A stretch of 64,000 nucleotides of DNA. Origin: JBBEAM01 sp942491105. Lineage in GTDB: Bacteria; Pseudomonadota; Alphaproteobacteria; Kiloniellales; DSM-21159. Every line of letters begins with the position of its first letter. Position 1 is the stretch's first letter. Below are positions 17,145 to 25,862 of the stretch, piece by piece. The stretch is taken from the NCBI GenBank assembly GCA_942491105.1, contig CALNZX010000001.1:744001-808000 (forward strand), given 5' to 3'. The notes below the pieces were generated by a model. The model worked only from the letters and a program-made list of their open reading frames with translations, had not been told where the DNA came from and searched no databases. The position numbers and the translations under genes are program-made.

Positions 17145-17993
17145 TCAGCAGCCCGCGTCGGGAAAGGGCTCAAGCTCGATCAACGTGGCATTGAAGGCGA
17201 AGCTGCCATAGTCGATCAAAAAGTTATCGACCACGCCGTTGCGGTAGAGCCGCAGACGCTGTTCCTGGTTCGGCTCGGCCTCGCCCTGCCCCATGCCGAA
17301 GAAGGCCATGGAGATGCGCCAGGAGGGTTCATCCTCGAGCAGCGGGGTTTCCAAGGCGCTGGCGTCTCCCTCGGGAACCTTGGCGAGCATCGAAACGCTG
17401 ACCCCGGATAAGCCCTCGTCTTCGCCGGTGCCATCGAACTGAACCGCCCACATTGGCGTGGCGTCGCCGGCGATCATGCGCTCCAGAATGGCGAGGCTAT
17501 GGGCCGTCGGGAACAGGGTCCCCTTCGGCAGATCGGCGGTGCTTTCCTCCGGTGCCGTGAAGCGGGCCGTGCCCGGCCCTCCCGGCGCTTTCAGGCTGGC
17601 AATGCCGCGCAGGTTCTCGGTCTCGCGGCCGTTCTGTTCGCGCTTGATGAAAAAGCGGTAGCGCAAGCCGTCCTTGGACTCCCAGGATGAAACCGTGGAG
17701 CCCAGGACAACGTCGAGCCCATCCGCGCGCCCGATGATGAAACGCGCTTTCTGGGTTACCGCCCAGCCATCGCAGACATCGTTCCAAACGAACTCCATGC
17801 GGCCGTCGAGATCGACCACGCCGCCGTCGCCACGCGGCGAAGCCAGCTCAAGCTCGTAAACCGCGCGGTGCGGGATCATGGTGTCGGCCACGCCGGCGGC
17901 CTTGGGCAGGCCGGTGGGCGCGCAGAGAAGGACCGCTAGGCCGAGACCCAGGAGACGAAATACCGAGAGCGCTTCAAATTTGATCATGGCCAA
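17145..17993 (-). CDS. eipB: Cell envelope integrity protein EipB (DUF1849)
   Basis: EipB is a periplasmic protein of alphaproteobacteria that supports envelope integrity in Brucella. The 282-residue protein has a signal peptide (to about residue 33), then MIPHRAVYELEL and the NDVCDGWAVTQ motif. The final residue is cysteine (FPDAGC). The family has a conserved disulfide between the early Cys and the C-terminal Cys, and both are present. A second ATG at 17987 is possible. Its stop is 6 bases from that of convergent dinB. Confidence 0.88.
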   Translation of the reverse strand: MAMIKFEALSVFRLLGLGLAVLLCAPTGLPKAAGVADTMIPHRAVYELELASPRGDGGVVDLDGRMEFVWNDVCDGWAVTQKARFIIGRADGLDVVLGSTVSSWESKDGLRYRFFIKREQNGRETENLRGIASLKAPGGPGTARFTAPEESTADLPKGTLFPTAHSLAILERMIAGDATPMWAVQFDGTGEDEGLSGVSVSMLAKVPEGDASALETPLLEDEPSWRISMAFFGMGQGEAEPNQEQRLRLYRNGVVDNFLIDYGSFAFNATLIELEPFPDAGC

Positions 17994-18079
17994 GAGTAGA
18001 CTCCACGCTGGCGTCCTGAAAGAGGTGGCGCTGGTTTGTCACACTATCATTCCTTAACCATGGATACGAAGCCCGCGCC

Positions 18080-19045
18080 ATGCCAGAACAACCCCGCCTG
18101 CTAGCCACCCGCCGCCTGCCGGATGCCGTGACCGCGAGGGCAGAGGCGGACTACGCCGTGTCCTTGAACCCGGAAGACCGCCAGTTGACGCCCGGCGAGC
18201 TGGCCGCGGCGGCCGCCGGCCACGACGCCATCCTATGCTGCAATACCGAAAAGTTTACCGCCGAGGTTATCGATGCCCTGCCGGACAGCCTGCGGATCAT
18301 CGCCACCTTCTCCGTCGGCTACGAGCATATCGACATCGAAGCCGCGAGGCGGCGCGATATCCGGGTGACCAACACGCCCGATGTCCTGACGGATGCCACC
18401 GCCGATATCACCCTGCTCTGCCTGCTCGGGGCCGCGCGGCGCGCGCATGAAGGCGCCGGCATGCTGCGTCGGGGCGAGTGGCACGGCTGGAGCACGACAC
18501 AGTTGGTGGGCGTGCAGGTTACTGGCAAGCGGCTGGGCATTCTGGGCATGGGGCGGATCGGCCGGGCGGTGGCGCAGCGCGCCCGCGGCTTCGATATGGA
18601 AATCCACTACTCCAACCGCCGGCGTCTCAGCCCGGAGCAGGAGCACGGCGCGATTTTCCACGAGACGCCGGAGTCCCTGCTCGCGGTCAGCGACTTCTTC
18701 TCGATCAACTGCCCCTCCTCGCCCGAAACTCTGCGGTTCCTCAATTCCGAGCGGATCGCGTTGCTGCCCGACGGGGCCGTAGTCGTCAACACGGCGCGGG
18801 GCAACATTGTCGATGACGACGCGCTGATCGCCGCGCTGGCTTCCGGCAAGCTGGCGGCGGCCGGACTCGACGTCTTCCAAGGCGAGCCCGAACTGGACAG
18901 CCGCTACCTGGAGATCGAAAACGCCTTCCTGCTGCCCCACATGGGCAGCGCCACGGTCGAAACCCGCAACGCCATGGGCTTCAAATGCCTCGATAATCTG
19001 GACGCTTTCTTCCGCGGCGAGGAGCCCCCCGATGCCCTGGTTTAA
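18080..19045 (+). CDS. D-isomer-specific 2-hydroxyacid dehydrogenase (glyoxylate/hydroxypyruvate reductase type)
   Basis: A 321-residue NAD(P)-dependent dehydrogenase that probably reduces glyoxylate, hydroxypyruvate or a related 2-keto acid. The dinucleotide-binding motif GILGMGRIGRAVAQRARGF is in the middle. The catalytic Arg lies in NTARGNIVDD, the Glu in GEPELDSRY and the His in LLPHMGSAT. The AHEGAGMLRRGEW segment resembles D-glycerate dehydrogenases. The ATG at 18080 is the first good start. Upstream sequence is an AT-leaning divergent region shared with eipB. Confidence 0.9.
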   Translation: MPEQPRLLATRRLPDAVTARAEADYAVSLNPEDRQLTPGELAAAAAGHDAILCCNTEKFTAEVIDALPDSLRIIATFSVGYEHIDIEAARRRDIRVTNTPDVLTDATADITLLCLLGAARRAHEGAGMLRRGEWHGWSTTQLVGVQVTGKRLGILGMGRIGRAVAQRARGFDMEIHYSNRRRLSPEQEHGAIFHETPESLLAVSDFFSINCPSSPETLRFLNSERIALLPDGAVVVNTARGNIVDDDALIAALASGKLAAAGLDVFQGEPELDSRYLEIENAFLLPHMGSATVETRNAMGFKCLDNLDAFFRGEEPPDALV

Positions 19046-19063
19046 CCCGCGCCGCGCCGCGTC

Positions 19064-19549
19064 ATGAAGCTGCCGCGCAGTATCCGCCTCGATGCCTCCG
19101 ACCAGCAGGTCTTCGCGCAGCCCGCGCCGCCCGGCGAGTGGGCTGTCTCGGGCAGCTTCGCCTTTCTCGAGCAGGATATCTCACGGCTCGAAGGTAAGGC
19201 GCTGCTGGCCTTTCAAAGCGGCTGGCTGGGCCTGGGCAGCTTTGGCCGCAGCACGCTGGCCGAGGTGGCCGAAATCGGCGAGGCCGAATTCTTCGCCTGC
19301 GTCGAGCAGTTGGCGCGCCACTTCGTCGCGCACTACGGCGCGCCGGACCTGGCTTCCGCCCTGCCTGTCGCCCGGCAGGAACTGGAGGACGCCGCCAGCC
19401 TGTGCGACCACAAGCTGCACAGCCTGCTGACCGTCGAGCGGCAGCTCAACGAACAGGGGGAAATTCAGGAGCGCTTTCGCGTCATCACGCCGCAGCGCGC
19501 GAAGGATCACGCCAAGATCTGGACGATCGAGGAAGACCGGGAGACCTAG
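19064..19549 (+). CDS. DUF6505 family protein
   Basis: A 161-residue soluble protein of unknown function. It resembles the alphaproteobacterial family DUF6505: an N-terminal IRLDASD segment, GEWAVSGSFAF, a central helix-rich part and a conserved ASLCDHKLHSLL stretch. No signal peptide, membrane segment or catalytic motif is visible. It starts 18 bases after the dehydrogenase gene and is likely cotranscribed with it. The stop overlaps that of convergent agmatine deiminase by 4 bases. The family assignment is from memory. Confidence 0.75.
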   Translation: MKLPRSIRLDASDQQVFAQPAPPGEWAVSGSFAFLEQDISRLEGKALLAFQSGWLGLGSFGRSTLAEVAEIGEAEFFACVEQLARHFVAHYGAPDLASALPVARQELEDAASLCDHKLHSLLTVERQLNEQGEIQERFRVITPQRAKDHAKIWTIEEDRET

Positions 19550-20562
19550 CCGACGGCCGGCTCCTGCTGGGTGATGCAGTGGATACCGCCGCCGCCCCGC
19601 ACAATGATGTCGGCGGGGACCTCCACCGCCTTGCGATCCGGGAAGCAGCCGGAAATGGCATCGAAGGCCTTGCTGTCGTTGGAATCGTTGAAGGAAGGAA
19701 CGATCACGCCGCCGTTGGGCAGGTAGAAATTGATATAGGAAACGGCCAGCCGTTCTCCCGCGTCGTCCTTGCGCGGCTTGGGCTGCTCGACCGGGATCAC
19801 TTCGAGCTGGCGCCCGGCCGCGTCGCTCTCGGCGGCCAGGACCGCGAGATTCTCGGCCAGGGCTGCGTGATCCGGATCGCTCTCCTCGCTGCAGGCCGCG
19901 GCCAGCACCCTGCCGGCCCCCGCGAAGCAGGCGATGTTGTCGATATGCCCGTCGGTTTCGTCGTTGGTCAGGCCGCCGGGAAGCCAGATGACCTTTTTGA
20001 TCCCAAGGAAATCGGCGAAGATCTTCTCCGCGTCCTGGCGGGTCATTCCCGGGTTGCGGTTGTCGTTGAGCAGCGTGTCCTCGACGACCAGCAGCGTCCC
20101 CGCGCCATCGCTATGCAGCGCGCCGCCTTCGGTGACCAGGGGACAGGGGAAATGCTTGGCCTCGACCTTGCCGATCACCGCTTCCGCCATGCGCGCGTCG
20201 ATGGCGTGGCTGTACCTTCCGCCCCAGCCGTTGAACACCCAGTCTACGCCGCCCAGTCGACCCTTATCGTCGACCACGAAGGTCGGGCCGCTATCGCGCA
20301 TCCAGGAATCCTCGATTTCCAGCGGAAAGGCGCTGACGCCATTGCCGCAACGCAGAGAGACCTCGGCGATATCGTCCGGCAGCGCGACCATGGTCACGGG
20401 CTCGAACTGGGCGATCGCGGTGGCAACCTCTGCATAGGCGTCCCGCGCCTCGTCCAGCCGGTCCCCCCAGAGATCCTGGCGGCATGGCCAAGCCATCCAG
20501 CAACGCCGGTGCGCTTCCCATTCGGCGGGCATGCGGAATCCCAGTTCGGCAGGTGTCGACAT
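19546..20562 (-). CDS. aguA: Agmatine deiminase
   Basis: This enzyme hydrolyses agmatine to N-carbamoylputrescine and ammonia, feeding arginine-derived carbon into putrescine. The 338-residue protein fits the guanidine-modifying (PAD-type) fold: ETHRxCWMAWP-like start (EAHRRCWMAWPCR), SWMRDSGPTF, NGWGGRY, ETDGHIDNIACF, and the catalytic cysteine in GGGGIHCITQQEP at the C-terminus. No partner N-carbamoylputrescine amidase (aguB) lies nearby. A 218-base region without a gene follows to the lipoprotein gene end at 20781. Confidence 0.93.
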   Translation of the reverse strand: MSTPAELGFRMPAEWEAHRRCWMAWPCRQDLWGDRLDEARDAYAEVATAIAQFEPVTMVALPDDIAEVSLRCGNGVSAFPLEIEDSWMRDSGPTFVVDDKGRLGGVDWVFNGWGGRYSHAIDARMAEAVIGKVEAKHFPCPLVTEGGALHSDGAGTLLVVEDTLLNDNRNPGMTRQDAEKIFADFLGIKKVIWLPGGLTNDETDGHIDNIACFAGAGRVLAAACSEESDPDHAALAENLAVLAAESDAAGRQLEVIPVEQPKPRKDDAGERLAVSYINFYLPNGGVIVPSFNDSNDSKAFDAISGCFPDRKAVEVPADIIVRGGGGIHCITQQEPAVG

Positions 20563-20780
20563 GCGGGTAGAGCCCTTCAGTTCACTCGGAAAGCGGCGGA
20601 GTCTAGGTGAGGGCGCTTGTTCTGTCTATCCCGCCGGAAAGCGGAAAGAGTATTAACTCAAATAGATAGCGGGGAAAACTTGTTCACCGGCAGGAAACCC
20701 CGCAGGAAGCCGCAGCTCGGCGATAAACGGGCGGGAAAGTGCGGTTCGGCTGCGCGGACCGCGCGCCCATCGCCGCCAGA

Positions 20781-21575
20781 TCAGCGGTCGATGATCGCGA
20801 TTTCGCTCAGGCTGTCGCGGTTCCCATCCATATCGCTCAGGGGATTCTGGAAGGCGTAGGCGACGCCGAGTACCCGGCCGTCGTCACCATAGACCAGGCC
20901 GCGCGTTTGCTCGGGTGCTTCCCTGGGCAGCGGCGCCAAGGCCGCCAGTTGCTCGGCGGCGGGATCGATCCGGCGCTGGCTCTGCTCGCTGTTCCGTACT
21001 TCGGAAAGCTCTGAACTGTCGTCCGGCACCTCGGCGAGAAGCACGCTCAAGGGCTGTTCCAGCGTGCTGTCCGTGGGCGTGGCATCCCGCGCGTCGGCGC
21101 TGGCCGCGGGCAGGCCGGCGGAGAGAAACTCTAGGCCGGCCAAAGGCGGCTGACCGGTGGAAATCGCCGCGGACGCAAGCTGCACGGGCGCAACCGTTTC
21201 GGAAGTCGCGACCCGCTCGGCAAGGGGCGGCTCATAGGCGAGAAGGCGTACCGGCGCGCGCCGCGCTTCGACCAATTGCTTTTCGGGCGCTGGCTGGGCC
21301 TGATCGGGAGCAACCTCTGGCAGGGGCCGCAGCGGCTCGAGGCTGGCGACGAGGGTCTCGAACTCCAGCTCTTCCCGGCAGATCTCGCCTTCCAGCACCC
21401 CGAGCATCCGGCAGTCCTCGCCGACGATCCCGGAAAGCACATGATCCGTCGCGCTCTTTCCCGTCGCGGCGAAGGAACCGGCGTCGAGCGCCAGGGAAGC
21501 GATGCTGAGTGCCGGTGGCAGGACGCAGCCCGCCAAGGGCAGCGCCAAAACCGACAGAACGAGCCAGCGTTTCAT
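20781..21575 (-). CDS. Putative lipoprotein of unknown function
   Basis: I place the start at the ATG at 21575, giving a signal peptide with lipobox PLAGC (MKRWLVLSVLALPLAGC). An upstream ATG at 21599 would hide the signal. After the lipidated Cys comes a recognisable alphaproteobacterial stretch, ATGKSATDHVLSGIVGEDCRML, with a second Cys pair (EDC, EIC). The remainder is a long low-complexity region rich in Ala, Pro and Glu, then a short C-terminal segment (GLVYGDDGRVLGVAYAF). About 264 residues. Function unknown. It lies downstream of aspS on the same strand with a structured 178-base spacer. Confidence 0.7.
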   Translation of the reverse strand: MKRWLVLSVLALPLAGCVLPPALSIASLALDAGSFAATGKSATDHVLSGIVGEDCRMLGVLEGEICREELEFETLVASLEPLRPLPEVAPDQAQPAPEKQLVEARRAPVRLLAYEPPLAERVATSETVAPVQLASAAISTGQPPLAGLEFLSAGLPAASADARDATPTDSTLEQPLSVLLAEVPDDSSELSEVRNSEQSQRRIDPAAEQLAALAPLPREAPEQTRGLVYGDDGRVLGVAYAFQNPLSDMDGNRDSLSEIAIIDR

Positions 21576-21672
21576 GAATTCCCCCGCGCATAACGACAAA
21601 AACGAATCGGCCAGGGGGCAATCGAATCACAAAAGAATCGCGCCGGTCAAGCGAAACAGGGAAATATTCATC

Positions 21673-21717
21673 AAGGACTCCCGCAGGAGTCCTTGGCGAG
21701 TCCTGCGGGGAGTCCTT
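21673..21717. repeat. Overlapping alternative stem-loops downstream of aspS
   Basis: AAGGACTCC (21673-21681) can pair perfectly with GGAGTCCTT at 21686-21694 (loop CGCA). It can also pair, as part of a longer 16-bp stem with one bulge, with 21701-21717, which carries a second GGAGTCCTT. The two structures exclude each other. The element lies after the aspS stop and before the lipoprotein start on the minus strand. No long T-run follows in either direction. Confidence 0.65.
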
Positions 21718-21753
21718 ACGGGTCCAAAAAATTACCGCGTTTATACAGACTTA

Positions 21754-23544
21754 TTACTGAGTCTTCTTTTCAGGAGGCAGCGCCAGGCGGATATGCAGCT
21801 CCTGAAGACGGTGCGGCTCGACCTCGGCCGGCGCCCCCATTAGCAGGTCTTCCGCCCTTTGATTCATTGGAAAAGCAACGACTTCTCGGATGTTCTTCTC
21901 ACCGGCAAGCAACATGACGATGCGGTCGATGCCGGGCGCCGAGCCGCCATGGGGCGGCGCGCCGAAGCGCAGCGCCGAGAAAATCCCGCTGAACTTCTCT
22001 TCCACTTCCTGGCGCGAATAGCCGACCAGCCCAAAGGCCTTGATCATGACTTCCGGCAAGTGGTTCCGGATCGCGCCCGAGGACAGCTCCACTCCGTTGC
22101 AGACGATATCGTACTGGAAAGCCTTGATATCGAGCGGGTCCATGGTCTCCAGGGCCTCCAGGCCGCCCTGGGGCATCGAGAAGGGATTGTGCGAGAAGTC
22201 GAGCTTGCCGCTTTCCTCGTCCATCTCGTACATCGGGAAATCGACGATCCAGCAGAAGCGGAAGCAATCCTTCTCCAGCAGGTCGAGTTCCTGGCCGAGC
22301 TTGTTGCGGACGATCCCGCCAAAGGTCGCCGCCTGCTTCGGCTTGCCACAGGAAAAGAACACGGCGTCGCCGTCGGCGAGGCCGGCGGCCTCCTTGATCT
22401 GGGCCACGCGCGCGGCATCCAGGTTCTTGGCGATCGGCCCCTTGGCCTCGCCGTCCGCGCCAAAGACGATATAGCCCAGCCCCGGCGCGCCCTCGCCCTG
22501 GGCCCAGGAGTTCAGCTTATCGAAGAAGCTGCGCGGCTGGGCCGCCGCGCCCGGCGCGGGAATGGCACGCACCACCGCGCCCTGCTCGATCAGCTTGGCG
22601 AAGATGCCGAAGCCGCCACCCCGGAAAGCCTCGGTCACCTCGGCGATCTCGATCGGGTTGCGCAGATCCGGCTTGTCGCTGCCATAGCGCAGCATGGCAT
22701 CGTCGTAGGCGATCCTCGGGAAGGGCGCCGGCGTCACCTTGCGGCCTTTGCCGAACTCCTCGAACACGCCATTGAGAACTGGCTCAAGCGCAGCGAAAAC
22801 ATCCTCTTGGGTGACGAAGCTCATCTCGAAATCGAGCTGATAGAACTCGCCGGGAGAACGGTCGGCGCGGCCGTCTTCGTCGCGGAAGCAGGGCGCGATC
22901 TGGAAGTAGCGGTCGAAGCCGGAGATCATGAACAGCTGCTTGAACATCTGCGGCGCCTGGGGCAGCGCATAGAACTTGCCGGGATGCAGCCGGCTCGGCA
23001 CCAAATAGTCGCGCGCGCCCTCGGGGCTGGCGGCGGTCAGGATCGGGCTCTGGAACTCGGTAAAGTTCTGCGCGAGCATGCGCTGGCGGATCGAGTTGAT
23101 GACCTTGGAGCGCAGAATGATGTTTTCGTGGATACGTGCGCGGCGCAGATCCAGGTAGCGGTAGCGCAGCCGCACCTCCTCGCCCGCGTCTTCCTCGCCA
23201 TTGACCTGCAGCGGCACCTGATCGGCGGCCGAAAGCAGCTCGAAGGCGTCGATCCGCACCTCGACCTCGCCGGTTGGCAGCTTGTCGTTGACCGTTTCGG
23301 CATCGCGTTCGACGACGCGGCCGGTGACCGAGATCACGCTTTCAACGCGCAGCGACTCAAGCTGGGGGAACAGCTCGCTGGAAATATCGATCACGCACTG
23401 GGTCAGCCCGTAGTTGTCGCGCAGGTCGATGAACAGCAGCTGGCCATGGTCGCGTTTGCGATGCACCCAGCCGGAGATGCGGACAGTCTCGCCAGCGTGC
23501 GAGAGGCGCGGTTCGCCACAGGTGTGGGTACGATAGGGATGCAT
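21754..23544 (-). CDS. aspS: Aspartyl-tRNA synthetase (probably non-discriminating)
   Basis: A class II synthetase of 596 residues with the N-terminal OB fold, motif 2 (FRDEDGRADRSPGEFYQLD), the bacterial GAD insertion, and motif 3 (GSAPGIDRIVMLLA). In the anticodon-binding domain the segment RKRDHGQLLF has histidine (His33) where discriminating enzymes usually have leucine. In Pseudomonas this His is linked to charging of both tRNA-Asp and tRNA-Asn, with later amidation by GatCAB. A TTGACA at 23606-23611 (complement) is a possible -35, but its -10 is weak. Confidence 0.96.
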   Translation of the reverse strand: MHPYRTHTCGEPRLSHAGETVRISGWVHRKRDHGQLLFIDLRDNYGLTQCVIDISSELFPQLESLRVESVISVTGRVVERDAETVNDKLPTGEVEVRIDAFELLSAADQVPLQVNGEEDAGEEVRLRYRYLDLRRARIHENIILRSKVINSIRQRMLAQNFTEFQSPILTAASPEGARDYLVPSRLHPGKFYALPQAPQMFKQLFMISGFDRYFQIAPCFRDEDGRADRSPGEFYQLDFEMSFVTQEDVFAALEPVLNGVFEEFGKGRKVTPAPFPRIAYDDAMLRYGSDKPDLRNPIEIAEVTEAFRGGGFGIFAKLIEQGAVVRAIPAPGAAAQPRSFFDKLNSWAQGEGAPGLGYIVFGADGEAKGPIAKNLDAARVAQIKEAAGLADGDAVFFSCGKPKQAATFGGIVRNKLGQELDLLEKDCFRFCWIVDFPMYEMDEESGKLDFSHNPFSMPQGGLEALETMDPLDIKAFQYDIVCNGVELSSGAIRNHLPEVMIKAFGLVGYSRQEVEEKFSGIFSALRFGAPPHGGSAPGIDRIVMLLAGEKNIREVVAFPMNQRAEDLLMGAPAEVEPHRLQELHIRLALPPEKKTQ

Positions 23545-23692
23545 TGGAATCCTGGCGCTTGAAAGTTTGGGAATTCGGCGTGAAAAGGCCTGGAATGGCC
23601 CTGGTTGTCAAGCCTGCGCATCGTTAGAGACTTGCGCGCGCCGCGCTCTCAATCCATGACGGCGCAATGCTCTTGCTATAGACTGCCGCACG

Positions 23693-24877
23693 ATGCACGA
23701 CAACACCCCCCAAAGCGCTCCCATGCCCCTTATCGAATCCTCCGAGGCATTACTCAGTTTCTGCCAGGATCAGGCCACGGCCAAGTTCATCACCGTGGAC
23801 ACAGAATTCATCCGCGACAAAACCTACTGGCCGAGGCTCTGCCTGGTGCAGGTCGCCGGGCCGAACAGCGCCGCCGTGATCGATACCGTCGCCGATATCG
23901 ATCTCGCGCCGCTCTACGCGCTGTTCGACAACCCCGATATCCTCAAGGTCTTTCACGCCGCGCGGCAGGATTTGGAGATCTTCTTCCATGAGCGCGGCCG
24001 CCTGCCCCATCCGGTATTCGATACCCAGGTCGCGGCCATGGTGTGCGGCTTCGGCGACCAGATCGGCTACGACCGCCTGGCGGCGCAGCTTGCCGGAGCC
24101 AAGATCGACAAGTCTTCCCGCTTCACCGATTGGGCGCGGCGGCCCTTGACCGGCAAGCAGCTCGACTATGCCTTGTCCGATGTGACGCACCTGCGCAAGG
24201 TCTATGAAAAGCTTGAGAAAAAACTAGAGAAAAACAATAGAACCAATTGGTTACGTGAGGAAATGGAGATTCTGCTCCATCACGATACCTATGACAGCAC
24301 GCCCGAGCGCGCCTGGAACCGCCTGAAGACGCGCTCCCGGGACCGCAGGTATCTCGGCACGCTCCGCGAGATCGCCGCCTGGCGCGAACGCGAGGCGCAG
24401 GAGCGCGACCTGCCGCGCAACCGTATCCTGCGTGACGAGCAGCTCTACGACATCGCCGCCCAGGCACCGGAGACACCGGATATCCTGGCGCGTACCCGCG
24501 GACTGGGCTCGGATTTCGCGCGGGGCAAGCTCGGCCGGGGTATTCTGGAAGCGGTGCAGGCGGCCAAGGCGCTGCCCGACGACGCCCTGCCTCCGGCCCC
24601 GCCGAAGGAGCATACGCCCCAGGGAGCCGCCGCCACCACAGAACTGCTCAAGGTCCTGCTCAAGCAGGTCTGCGAGGCTCACGGCGTCGCGCAGCGCCTG
24701 GTCGCCAACTCCGCCGACCTTGAAGCCCTGGCCGCCGACGATCACGCCGAGGTGGCGGCGCTCAAAGGCTGGCGCAGGGAGCTTTTCGGCGAGCAGGCGC
24801 TGGCCCTGAAGCATGGGCGGATCGCCCTGGCCGTCGACGACGGGGCGGTGCGCTTGATCCCGCTCGATCAAGAATGA
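23693..24877 (+). CDS. rnd: Ribonuclease D
   Basis: RNase D is a 3' exonuclease of the DEDD family that trims tRNA precursors. The 394-residue protein has the ExoI motif ITVDTEFIRDKTYWPRLCLVQVA, ExoII in FHAARQDLE and ExoIII with the DEDDy tyrosine in YALSDVTHL. A middle HRDC domain follows (LRDEQLYDIAAQAPETP) and a second helical region. The ATG at 23693 gives MHDNTPQSAP; the ATG at 23723 (MPLIES) is an equally reasonable start. A TATAGA -10-like sequence lies at 23677-23682. Confidence 0.95.
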   Translation: MHDNTPQSAPMPLIESSEALLSFCQDQATAKFITVDTEFIRDKTYWPRLCLVQVAGPNSAAVIDTVADIDLAPLYALFDNPDILKVFHAARQDLEIFFHERGRLPHPVFDTQVAAMVCGFGDQIGYDRLAAQLAGAKIDKSSRFTDWARRPLTGKQLDYALSDVTHLRKVYEKLEKKLEKNNRTNWLREEMEILLHHDTYDSTPERAWNRLKTRSRDRRYLGTLREIAAWREREAQERDLPRNRILRDEQLYDIAAQAPETPDILARTRGLGSDFARGKLGRGILEAVQAAKALPDDALPPAPPKEHTPQGAAATTELLKVLLKQVCEAHGVAQRLVANSADLEALAADDHAEVAALKGWRRELFGEQALALKHGRIALAVDDGAVRLIPLDQE

Positions 24878-24878
24878 G

Positions 24879-25862
24879 ATGCGCGCGACGCTGATCCTGG
24901 CACTCTGCGTGCTGGCGCCGCCGGCCCTGGCTCAGCAGCCGCCCCGCCTCTCCCTGCCTCTCGACTGCGCCATCGGCAGCGACTGCGCGCTGCTGCAGTA
25001 TCCAGATCTCGATCCCGGCCCGGGCGCCCTCGACCGCGCCTGCGGGCCGCTGAGCTACGATGGCCACGGCGGCAGCGATTTCTATCTGCTGCGCCTGGAG
25101 CTTCTCGAGCTTGGCGTGCCCGTTCTTGCCGCCGCGGCCGGAGAGGTCCGCGCGGTCCGCGATGGCATGGAGGATATCTCCGTCCTGATTGCCGGGCGGG
25201 AGCAGGTCCTTGATCGCCGCGCCGGCAACTCGGTCGTGATCGACCACGGCGGCGGCTGGGAGAGCCAGTATGCCCACCTGCGCCGGGGAAGCATCGCCGT
25301 GGCGCCGGGCGACAGCGTGGCGGCCGGGGACCAGCTGGGCCTGATCGGCGTCTCCGGCGATGCCGGCCTGCCGCATCTGCACTTCACCCTGCGCAAGGAC
25401 GGCGAGACCATCGATCCCTTTACCGGTCAGCCACTGACGGCCGGGTGCCAAGCGGAAGGCAACGGTCTTTGGAGCGCCGCCGCCGCGGCCGCCCTGCCCT
25501 ATGTCGACAGCGGGCCCTGGGAGGCGGGCTTCGCACCCGAAGCGGCCGACAACCTGAAGGCCCAGACCGGCGGCTATCGCGGCACCCGCCTTACAAGGGA
25601 GACCCCGGCGCTGGTATTCTGGGCCTATGCCTGGGGCGTGAAACCGGGTGACCGCGAATTCATCCGGTTGCTCGGCCCCGGCGGAGAGATCCTGGCGGAA
25701 AGCCAAGCGACCGTCGAAAAAGCCCAGCTCTTGAGGATGAAGTTCACCGGCCGCCGCCGCCCGGAGAACGGCTGGCCGGCGGGGCTCTATCGCGGCGAAT
25801 ACAGCCTGCTGCGCAGCGGCCGGACGCTGTTCACCACGGTCCGGGAAATCCAGAGCAATTAG
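24879..25862 (+). CDS. Exported M23 (LytM) family metallopeptidase
   Basis: A 327-residue exported protein: signal peptide MRATLILALCVLAPPALA followed by a peptidase M23 domain. The zinc ligands HxxxD (GHGGSDFY) and HxH (PHLHFTL) are both present, so it may be an active peptidoglycan endopeptidase. A further ~120-residue C-terminal domain of unclear type follows (GYRGTRLTRETPALVFWAYAWGV). It starts 1 base after rnd, suggesting cotranscription. Its stop overlaps that of convergent ppx. Confidence 0.88.
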   Translation: MRATLILALCVLAPPALAQQPPRLSLPLDCAIGSDCALLQYPDLDPGPGALDRACGPLSYDGHGGSDFYLLRLELLELGVPVLAAAAGEVRAVRDGMEDISVLIAGREQVLDRRAGNSVVIDHGGGWESQYAHLRRGSIAVAPGDSVAAGDQLGLIGVSGDAGLPHLHFTLRKDGETIDPFTGQPLTAGCQAEGNGLWSAAAAAALPYVDSGPWEAGFAPEAADNLKAQTGGYRGTRLTRETPALVFWAYAWGVKPGDREFIRLLGPGGEILAESQATVEKAQLLRMKFTGRRRPENGWPAGLYRGEYSLLRSGRTLFTTVREIQSN

